From NCBI GenBank assembly GCA_027886185.1, contig WOAB01000159.1:434001-498000 (forward strand): DNA of 64,000 bases, given 5' to 3'. The position numbers and the translations under genes are program-made. Below are positions 10,125 through 19,800 of this stretch, one piece after another (position 1 is the stretch's first letter; each line of letters begins with the position of its first letter). This DNA comes from Rheum nobile (lineage: Eukaryota; Streptophyta; Magnoliopsida; Caryophyllales; Polygonaceae). The notes under the pieces are model-generated. The model did no database searches and was not told the DNA's origin. It worked only from the letters and a program-made list of their open reading frames with translations.

Positions 10125-12080
10125 TTAGTTCTTGCGAACCCAGACAAGCTTATACTTTCTGGGTTTGGGAGCAACGTATCTAATCTTAGGAGGTTCAACT
10201 TCTATATGCTCCCTAGTAGTGCGAGCAATCTCCTCATTATGTTGCTTCAGCAGGCACTCTTGCTTGTAATGACCAGAATGCCCGCAATACCAATAGACCC
10301 TTTGACACTTCAGATCTACATACTTGCTCTGTCCTGGCCAAATTGTTTTGTTAGCAATCCTTGACTGAAAATCAATATTATTGGACTTACTGCTTTGGGA
10401 TTGCTTCAGCCAAATTGCATGAGCCTTCTGTCCATGATACCAAGCCTTGCCTTCCTCAGTCGAATTAGAACAGTCTTTGTCTTTGTTCCCTCCGGAGGAA
10501 CATTCCCCCTCTTCTTTTACAGACTGTTTTCCTTCGACTTTGGAGCCTTTTTTCTTAGTGTCATCAACAGGAAGCTTAGGTTGATAGCCAATTCCAAAGC
10601 GAGGTACTTCCTTCTTTTCAGGTTTCTTTTCATTCTTGGCTGCAACAAAGACAATACCTTTTGGCTCGTCCTTCTGTTCCTCACTGAGTTTGGTTAGATC
10701 ACTAGAAAGTTTTGCATTTCCTAGTTTTAACATTAAAGACTCAGCCTTGAGTGAGGAAACAGTGGACTCTAGAGACTTAATCTTTTCAGTGAGTTCTGGA
10801 CACTTAGAGCATGTGTTTGAAGAGGAAGATGAACCTTTCTCAAGCGTGAGCACTTTTTCAGCCCAAACCTGATTTTCTTCGATCAGACATGAGATCGATT
10901 CATCTTTCTCTTCGAGTTGCTCACTGAAAAGATTACTTTCACGAACGAGATTCTTAATGAGAGAGATCAAGCTTTCTTTAGATTTGCATCTTAAGCTTGA
11001 TATAAGATCAGATTCAGTTACCTCATCGTTGATTACCTCTCCCTTTGTCTCGTTTGGAACTTCAACGGCCATTAAGCAAACATCCCTGGAGTGTGACGAA
11101 TCTTCGTCATCTGAGTCCGATTCTCCCCAGGTGGCAACCATTGCTTGCTTCCCTTCATTTGCTGGAGGCATTCCTGCCTTCTTCTTGAAGTAGTTTTTGG
11201 CCATGTGTCCCTTGTTCTGACAATGGTAACAAACCACATCTTTCATGTCTCTGTTCCCTTCAAAGGAACTGGGCGAGTCCTTGTTCCGATACCATATCTT
11301 CCTCATTGCCCTTGTGATAAGAGCAACATCTTCATCGCCATCCTCATCTTCATCGCCCGTTTGAGACAGATCAAATGCCCTTTCCACCTTCAGGGCAATG
11401 CTCTTCGCCTTCTCCTCTCCTTTCTTGTTTATCTTATGATTATAGACAGAGGCGTTGCTTTCCAGCTTAGCAACCATCTCTTCCATAGTAAGAGTCTTGA
11501 CGTCTGTTTGAGAGTAGAGGGCAAGAGCAATGGCATCCCACTGAGTGTTGAGACCTTGCATGAAGTGATGAGTCAACTTCTAGTCTGGCATTGTTTCACC
11601 AAGGTACTGAAGCTGACCAACTAGCCCATGGAACCTAGAGTAGTACTCTTGAATATGTTCATCTTTCCCTTGAGAAACTTGGTCATACTCCTTGATCAGA
11701 GAAAGGATCTTGTTCTTCTTTGTGTCTTCATTTCCTTGATCAAGGCGCTTCAGAGCATCCCAGATCTCCTTAGCAGTTTTGTAGCTCATGATTTTCTTGA
11801 GATCTGAGGGAGAAAGAGCCATGTGGAGGATCTTCTTGTCCCTGTTATTTTTCTCCAATTTCTTCCAGTCCTCATGGGTGTAGTCGATCTTTGGTTTTGG
11901 CTTAGTCTCATCTTCGTCATTCTTGATAACCAAAGGACCGACTTCTATGACTCTCCAGATCTGTCCGTCGAGGGAACAGATGTGGGACTCGATTTGTTCC
12001 ACCCACCAATCATACTCACCGACCTTCAGCATTGGCGGCTTCCAGAATGAATCACCGATTGCATTGCTTGACGACGACAT
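10125..12080 (-). pseudogene. Family A gag (652 codons, one amber stop)
   Basis: Start MSSSSNAIGDSFWKPPML at 12080; the frame is continuous to 10125 except for TAG at 11582-11580. The truncated copy has TGG there (MPDWKLTHHF), so the lesion is W to stop by G to A. Order: copia-type Gag capsid region (~1-230), an acidic hinge (GDEDEDGDEDVA), a zinc knuckle CYHCQNKGHMAKNYF (~300), a coiled coil (~390-450) and a second knuckle-like motif YWYCGHSGHYKQEC near the C terminus. Both knuckles lack one cysteine: the first ends in Tyr (TAC), the second begins with Tyr. The first change is shared with copy 1, so it predates the array. A 166-residue N-terminal piece or readthrough product is the most it could make now. 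Confidence 0.9.
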
Positions 12081-12122
12081 CTTTCCTGCAAATTCTGTAA
12101 TGAAAACAATCTAGAGCACCAG

Positions 12123-12134
12123 GCTCTGATACCA
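12123..12134 (-). other. Primer-binding site of the full family A element
   Basis: The minus strand reads TGGTATCAGAGC next to the 5' LTR (12137-13058), matching initiator tRNA-Met. Confidence 0.92.
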
Positions 12135-12136
12135 AT

Positions 12137-13058
12137 TGTTGGATCGTTAGAGTTATATCTGAGGGAACAAAAGCTTTGTTCCCACAGAAGGCACAACGGA
12201 TTAAAATAGCAAGAAAGATAACAGAACGAACTCACGATATATAGTGCAAACCTTGATTAGCAAAACTAGCTTCTCAAGGAAAAACCACTACCTTCAAGCT
12301 TCCGCTTGAGAGGATTTTGAAGTGTGTACTTGTCTTATTGATTTCTTGTTCGATTACACTTGTAGCATGGACTCCAAACCCTAGACTTCCCACCTAGATT
12401 CGAAGATCACTCCTACAACTATGAATCTGAACTCAACCCTCAAAGACTCACAAACACTTCACTCTCTTTTTCTCAACTGAACGCTCTCTATTCTTCTTTT
12501 TTTCTCTGCATCGTTACTTAGAAAAGAATCCATACTTCTCTTAAATATAACTCGGCTAAAACCCTAATTGACACAAAATTAGGAAATACTAGAATCAGAT
12601 TACAAAGATATGATTTTGTTTGGAAGATAAGATATCACAACCGGTTATATTAATTAAGGAAGGAGTTCCTTAATTAATCCAACCGATTGGATAACGTTCT
12701 TCTCTCTCCAATCGCCTTATCTTAGGGAAGATTCCTAGGATCAACACGATCGGGTTTTCTCTCTCCATATCTTCGTGCAATCCGGCTTGATCCTTGGAGC
12801 CGAAGTCTTCATCCTCTACCGCGTGGCTTCTTGGTTTGTTTTCTTAACTCATCACGCTGGATGACTTCTTTCCTTTTGCAGCCTTGATCTGGTCCGTCAC
12901 TTCAGTTCCTTGAGAGGTAACAAAGCGCTAAGCAAGCCTTTGTTCCCTCTGAGATCCTGTGTTGCAAAGCTCCCTGGGATAACTATTCTTGTCCCTGAAA
13001 CACTTGGTACACGTATTAGTTGAGTGTTTGTAACCATCAAAACCTAAGGAATTCAACA
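12137..13058 (-). repeat. Family A LTR copy D (5' LTR)
   Basis: It is 922 bp with TG/CA ends, followed on its right by the flank whose copy is at 4583-4677. The five bases after it are ACAAC (13059-13063). Confidence 0.92.
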
Positions 13059-13154
13059 ACAACAAAGAATCAAAGAATCTGACTTGCTCAACAACAAAAA
13101 AGCAGTAATTAAATAGCAACCTGAACGGAGAGGTTGGTGTTGGCGAGGGGTCGG

Positions 13155-13547
13155 TGCTGGTGGTCAACTGGGAACGGCGAGGGCTCGGTGTCGGTGGTCG
13201 ATTTGGGAGCGCGAGGTCAGGATAAGAGAATGAAGATGAGCGGGTTGTGGTTTCTATCGAAGAGGACGACGGCTACGGTGAGTGGTTTCTTAGCTAATAA
13301 TCCGGCCGTTTAATTTTTATTTACTATCAAATAACCCATGTAAAGTCTACGGAGTATATATACACATACAAATAACACGGGTGTTTACCAATATGGGTTA
13401 TTTAAGTGTCTCATTCTTATATATAACCCGGATTAGGAGACATCCAGGTTATAAAATATATCATCTATATTTTTGACACTTTTATAACCCGACAATTGAA
13501 CGCCCGAGTTATTTTGTACGAGTTATTAGGCAAATTTTGTAGTAGTG
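13155..13547. mobile_element. Right end of a CACTA element (relic)
   Basis: It ends ...TTTTGTAGTAGTG at 13547 (reverse complement CACTACTACAAAA), preceded by subterminal units such as TATAACCCGG, GGGTTATT and GAGTTATTAGGC. The last ~270 bp match the right end of the CACTA at 36523-40789 in order and orientation. I cannot find the partner left end in the window; the family A array lies where the interior should be. The GC-rich 13155-13290 part may be captured or internal sequence. Confidence 0.75.
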
Positions 13548-15996
13548 CTTGAACTAATTCAAACATATAATTTTTTTATATCAATTTTCACATCCATTTT
13601 TCTATCATAGAAATTGTTATATAAATATTTTAAACTTGTATAAGAGTCTAATTTATTATTCATGGTCAATAAAAATAAAACGATTTTTTTAATACAAGAA
13701 CGACGACACTCAAGCCAAGTTATACAATTTGTATTTACTATGTTTTATTTAATCTGTAAGTATTAATATGATTTATGTCGATACTCTTAACAAACTTTTA
13801 TAATGCCCATAGCTAATACTATCATTTTTTAGAACAAATAATACGTATAGTGTTTTGTTACAACTAACTAAATCCTACATAAAAAAAATCCGGTTTGGTT
13901 TCAATTAATTAAGAAAAGTTAATTTCTTAATTATGTAACCTTATCAAATCCTATACGATCTTCCTAAGAACATCTTATTGATGTTATTTTTATGGAGTCT
14001 TTTGCTAACAAATCTATCAAGTTGTTATGATACACAATTGAATTTCACATATCTTAGTTAATTGTTAAATTGTTAACTTATATCTCGTCTAAAAAAATTG
14101 TTAACTTATAAATGAATCTTTTTAAATGAATGAGAAAATAAGAGCTAACATATAAACAAAGTGAAATACTGTTCAAAAATATTATAAATATAATTAAATA
14201 ATTTAAAACCAAATTTAATGTACGAACAAGTCAGTTTTAAAGATATAAAGATAAGGAAGTGAAACAACTGTAAAATCATTTTAAAATTAACGTAAGTTTT
14301 TATAGAATATAAGTAGTTTATTAAATTGATTTATGAATTTAAAAATAATATTTTTATTATAACAACAATATCATTTTTAATCATGAAATAAAGTTTGTTG
14401 GGTAGAAAATTAAAATGAAAAATTATACAATACCATCATAACAAATTTATTTTTATTTGCTTACAATGTACTTCAACCATGTCTTTTAAAAGCTATTTCA
14501 GAAATAAAGGCTATATTCAAATATATTAGTTTATATATCCTTTAACATTTTATGATGTTAGCAATCCAAAATGAAAATATGTAAATTTTCTATTTTGAAA
14601 ATCTCCCTTTCATTTTTCTCTATATACTTTAAGACCTTTCGATCAAAAGAAATTTACAATCGATAATTTCTATTCTTTTGAATCTATTTTTCTTAACTTT
14701 TTTTTTAAAAAAATATATATTTTATTAACTTTTAAGTTAATAATTTATATTTTATAGATATTTATGTATAAATCTATTATCATTCAATATTTATTTTTCA
14801 AGGTTATCATCAATCATATTTATTATTTCGCGTACTGTCAATTTTCGTGTAGTTTAGCCTCCCAATGTTTTGATTAATCACAGAAAATACATATATATAA
14901 TTTATCAATGCAACATAATCGTTCTCAGTTGTTATGACATGTAACATTGTAGTTTTTATTTTTTATACGTTAGTCACTTTTTTTATTCAATATTAAAACA
15001 ATAAATTTGAATAAGACTTTTATAGTGTTTGATGTATTTTTTTACAAAGATCAAACTAGAGTTTTCAATTTAAGTATTATTTACTTGATAAAAAATAAAA
15101 TTTAATTATTTATTATACAAATGTTATGTTTGTGTTCTTAATCTGCTTACATTTTCTTAAACAATAACCCTTTAAGCAATAAGTAAATTAGTCAACTTCA
15201 TTCTTTACACAACTCATTGCTTAACAAAGATAACTCAAAACTTATATAAATATTGAAATTAATTAACGTGTCTGATAATATTTTAGATTATTTACATTAA
15301 TAAAAAATATTTTGTGATAATAAATTGTTATATTACATTGGTATATTATTTATTAAGCAATAAGTAAATTAGTCAACTTCAACCTTTAAAAAAGCTTACC
15401 CATATTTTTATTAAATATTTACTTTTATTTTATTATTTTTTTTATATATTAGTATTTATATATTGACATTGTATGTTCTAATTATAACACTTTAACATAT
15501 CATTTTTCTTTTGATCGCTAGATTTTTAATATAACATGTATAAACAATATTGTTCAAGTTTTATTCTTTTGTATTACTATGTTTTATCGCCTCGTGCTTC
15601 ACACAAGGAAGGTGAATTGTAGAGCGTGATGTGTTTCTTAAAATAGTAATTTACTTTTCAACCGTTGAGTGTCAATGTTTAGTAGCTTATAATAAAAGTG
15701 ATGTTATTTTTATTTTAATTAAGAGACATAAAGTGCCTAGAATTTATATACAAATTATGTGTCGGATATTCTTTGTCGCGTGGACAAAACTTTTACAACG
15801 AGGGTATGATTTCATTTAGGTACACTATTATGCTATAGCGCAAACTAAGCATGACTACGTTAGTAAAACACGACTTTCTTATATGAATGTATAGCGCTTA
15901 TAAAGAGATACGCGTAGAAGTAAAAAACGAATTGCGCACTGATAGTCATAGACGCGTTATTTAACGGGTTTCATTAAAAATGGCAAAGGTTACGTG
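13548..15996. other. AT-rich spacer, no gene seen
   Basis: About 2.4 kb of highly AT-rich DNA with no coding signal on either strand. One 27-bp direct repeat stands out: aagcaataagtaaattagtc occurs at about 15175 and again at about 15355, each followed by aacttca. Confidence 0.65.
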
Positions 15997-16029
15997 CACT
16001 ACTTTTTTTTTCTTGGTACACTATATATT

Positions 16030-16354
16030 GAAACGCAACAATTTTGCTTAAGTAAGATTTTTGCGTTTCATGATAAAAATACCCAAAAAATGCGTTTTGA
16101 TACTGAGATGAAACGCATGTATTTTGCTTAAGCAAAATACCTGCGTTTCAAAAAAAAAAAAAAACAAAGTGAAACGCAAGATATTTGCTTAAGCAAATAT
16201 CTTGCGTTTCATTTTTTTTTTTAAAAAAAAAAATTGTATTCATACAAAGAAACGCAGGCATTTTGCTTAAGCAAAATGTCTGCGTTTCAGCTTTTTTTAA
16301 TAAAAAAAGAGAGCGAAAAGCAGGATCCTTGTTTAAGCAAGGATCCTGCGTTTC
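16030..16354. repeat. Five 40-bp palindromes, left arm
   Basis: Positions 16030-16069, 16110-16149, 16171-16210, 16249-16288 and 16315-16354. Each half is GAAACGCA + 8 variable bases + GCTT, then its complement. The third (half GAAACGCAAGATATTTGCTT) is a perfect palindrome; the others carry one to a few mismatches. The variable octets differ from unit to unit. Units are separated by A- or T-runs. Confidence 0.93.
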
Positions 16355-16619
16355 ACTAAAAAAAACAATTCTCCAAAATTGCACTTTTTTTACACAATCA
16401 TGTAGAGAATTTCAATATGAGTCTGTACATATAAAATTCGTCCAAAACGGACATCGTTTGTCCCTTCAAAAGCCCCAAAAACGAAGTCTTTATACGCTTT
16501 TTTTTTTACAATTTGGTACCCGGCATATAAGGCATTGTAGTGAAATTTTTTGGTATTTTCGGCATTTTTCTACTATAATTTTGTATAAGATTTTAATACG
16601 AGTATGTAACTATACGTTA

Positions 16620-18990
16620 GAACCATAATATATAATTATAATATATAACTATATAATATAACAATAGTATATAATTATACGATATAACAATAGCATATAG
16701 CTATACTATATAACAATACGATATAACAATAGTATATAACTATAGTATGAAACTCTACGATATAACCATAGTATATAACTATTTGTTAGAACCATAATAT
16801 ATAATTATAGTATATAATATAATCATAGAACGTTAGAACCATAATATATAATTATAGTATATAACTATACGATATAACCATGGTATATAACTATAGTATA
16901 TAAATGAACGATATAGCAATAGTATATATATAACTATACAATATAGTCATAGTATATAATTATATATTATGATTATATCTTATAGTTATATCCAATTTGG
17001 TTATATCTTATGGTTATATCCTATAGTTATATCGTATGATTATATCCTTTAGTTATATACTATGGTTATATAATATAGTTATATACTATAGTTATATATT
17101 ATAGTTATATCCTTTTGTTATATATTATGGTTATATCTTATAGGTATATCCAATTTAGTTATTATATCCTATAGTTATATACTATGGTAATATCTTATAG
17201 TTATATCCAATTTGGTTATATCATATCGTTATATCTTATAATTATATACTATGGTTATATTTTATAATTATATACTATGTTTATATATTATAGTTATATC
17301 CTTTAGTTATATACGAAGGTTATATCCTATAGTTATATACTATGGTTATATCTTATAGTTATATCCAATTTGGTTATATCTTATGGTTATATCATATAGT
17401 TATATATTATGGTTATATCCTATAGTTATATATTATGGTTATATTGTATAGTTATATCCAGTTTGATTATATCTTATGGATATATCCTATAATTTTATAC
17501 TATGGTATATAACGATATAATATAACCAAATTGAATATAACTATAAGATATAACCATATTATATAATTATAGGATATAACCATAGTATATAACTAAAGGA
17601 TATAACCATAGGATATAATTATAGGATATAACCATAATATATAACTAAAGGATATAACTATAATATATAACCATAGTATATATAACTACAGGATATAACC
17701 ATAGTATATAACTATAGGATATAACCATAGTATATAATTATAGGATATAATGATACGATATAACCAAATTGGATATAACTATAAGATATAACCACAGTAT
17801 ATAACTATAGGATATAACCATAAGATATAATCATAATATATAACTATATACTATGGTTATATGGTATAGTTATATATATATATACTATTACTATATCGTT
17901 CATTTATATATTATAGCTATATCATGGTTATATCATGGTTATATCGTATAGTTATATACTATAGCTATAACCAAATTGGATATACCTATAAGATATAACC
18001 ATAGTATATAACTATAGGATATAACCATAATATATAACTAAATGATATAACTATAAGATATAACCAAATTGGATATAACTATAAGATATAATCATAATAT
18101 ATAATTATATGATATAACGATATGATATAATCAAATTGGATATAATTATAAGATATAACTAATATATATAATTATAGGATATAACGATACGATATAACCA
18201 AAGTGGATATAACTATAAGATATAACCACAATATATAACTATAGGATATAACTATAAGATATAACCAAATTGGGTATAACTATAAGATGTAATCATAATA
18301 TATAACTATATACTATGCTTATATCGTGTAGTTATATATATACTATTGCTATATCATTCATTTATATACTATAGTTATATACCATGGTTATATCGTATAG
18401 TTATATACTATGATATAACCAAATTGGATATACTTATAAGATATAACCATAGTATATAACTATAAGATATAACCATAGTATATAACAAAAGGATATAACT
18501 ATAATATATAACTATAGTATATAACTATAATATATAACCATAGTATATAACTAAAGGATATAACCATACGATATAACTATAGGATATAACCATAAGATAT
18601 AACCAAATTGGATATAACTATAAGATATAATCATAATATATAACTATATACTATGACTATATTGTATAGTTATATATATACTATTGCTATATCGTTCATT
18701 TATATACTATAGTTATATACCATGGTTATATCGTATAGTTATATACTATAATTATATATTATGGTTCTAACGTTCTATGGTTATATTATATATTATATAC
18801 TATAATTATATATTATGGTTCTAACAAATAGTTATATACTATGGTTATATCGTAGAGTTTCATACTATAGTTATATACTATTGTTATATCGTATTATTAT
18901 ATAGTATAGCTATATGCTATTGTTATATTGTATAATTATATACTATTGTTATATTGTATAGTTATATATTATAATTATATATTATGGTTC
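16620..18990. repeat. AT-rich tandem array of TATA(A/G)TTATATC-type units
   Basis: About 2.3 kb made of ~13-26 bp variants of tatagttatatcctatggttatatc and its complement (ggatataaccatagtatataac). The strand sense flips at least at about 16960, 17505, 17850 and 17960, so the array is itself a set of inverted blocks. Occasional units contain CCAATTTGG. No coding potential. Confidence 0.9.
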
Positions 18991-19254
18991 TAACGTATAG
19001 TTACATATTCGTATTAAAATCTTATACAAAATTATAGTAGAAAAATGCCAAAAATACCAAAAAATTTCACTACAATGCCTTATATGCCGGACACCAAATT
19101 GTAAAAAAAGAGCGTATAAAGACTTCGTTTTTGGGGATTTTGAAGGGGCAAACGATGTCTGTTTTGGACGAATTTTATATGTACGGACTCGTATTGAAAT
19201 TCTCTACATGATTATGTAAAAAAAGTGCAATTTTGGAGAATTTTTTTTTTTAGT

Positions 19255-19575
19255 GAAACGCAGGATCCTTGCTTAAGCAAGGATCCTGCTTTTCGCTCTT
19301 TTTTTTTTATTAAAAAAAGCTGAAACGCATGCATTTTGCTTAAGCAAAATGCCTGCGTTTCTTTGTATGAAGACAATTTTTTTTTTTAAAAAAAAAGTGA
19401 AACGCAAGATATTTGCTTAAGCAAATATCTTGCGTTTCACTTTTTTTTTTTTTTTGAAACGCAGGTATTTTGCTTAAGCAAAATACCTGTGTTTCATCTC
19501 AGTACCAAAATGCATTTTTTGGGTATTTTTGCCATGAAACGCAAAAATCTTGCTTAAGCAAGATTGTTGCGTTTC
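19255..19575. repeat. Five 40-bp palindromes, right arm
   Basis: Positions 19255-19294, 19322-19361, 19399-19438, 19456-19495 and 19536-19575. They mirror the left arm in order: the innermost pair both carry GGATCCTT, and the middle pair both carry AGATATTT. Confidence 0.93.
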
Positions 19576-19607
19576 AATATGTAGTGTACCCAGAAAAAAA
19601 AGTAGTG

Positions 19608-19800
19608 CACAAAATTCTTCCGTTAAAAAAACGCTTTTAACATACAAGCGATCGTATAAGATCTTACTCGCGGATAACTCAATAACGCATTATGAAGCAT
19701 AGGTTGACTATGCAAAGGAATGTAAAAGCGGAGTAACACAACACATACATTAGCGCCCTTATATCTAGAAGATAATTGATTTAGTTGGAATTGGAGAAAA
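19608..19800. other. Short spacer between two elements
   Basis: No gene seen. Its first bases (a gcgtttttttaacgg stretch on the minus strand) weakly resemble gcgttatttaacgg at about 15954-15967, so the inverted repeat of the palindromic element may extend slightly past the assigned ends. Confidence 0.4.

Larger units (their letters stand above)
5938..13058 (-). mobile_element. Family A: gag-only copia-type LTR retrotransposon (7.12 kb)
   Basis: A complete minus-strand element: 5' LTR 12137-13058, primer site 12123-12134, gag 12080-10125, a second long ORF 8927-7281, polypurine tract 6860-6872, 3' LTR 5938-6859. I find no protease, integrase, reverse transcriptase or RNase H between the LTRs. 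This matches the class described as TR-GAG or large non-autonomous elements, which need an autonomous partner's enzymes. LTRs are nearly identical, suggesting recent activity. LTR C is shared with the truncated copy on its left, giving an LTR-internal-LTR-internal chain. Confidence 0.9.
15997..19607. mobile_element. Palindrome-rich inverted-repeat element (CACTA-like ends)
   Basis: A 3.6-kb unit with long inverted arms (about 15997-16640 and 18970-19607). Termini read CACTACTTTTTTTTTC at left and the complement at right, so the ends look CACTA-like, but I cannot see a matching 3-bp target duplication (gtg left, cac right). Each arm holds five 40-bp palindromes of one design; between the arms is a 2.3-kb AT-rich tandem array. 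There is no transposase, so it is non-autonomous. Alternatives are a Foldback-type element or a large palindromic duplication. The repeated palindromes would fit subterminal transposase-binding repeats of a CACTA family, but that is inference. Confidence 0.75.

Noticed and set aside
13230..13290. Possible plus-strand exon MKMSGLWFLSKRTTAT with a GTGAGT donor beside the CACTA end
   Set aside because: Short, without recognisable homology, reading outward into subterminal repeats; chance is as likely.
15997..19607. Repeated palindromes as a CRISPR array
   Set aside because: Units are mirrored in inverted arms with A/T-run separators rather than unique spacers of constant length, in clearly eukaryotic DNA, with no cas genes.
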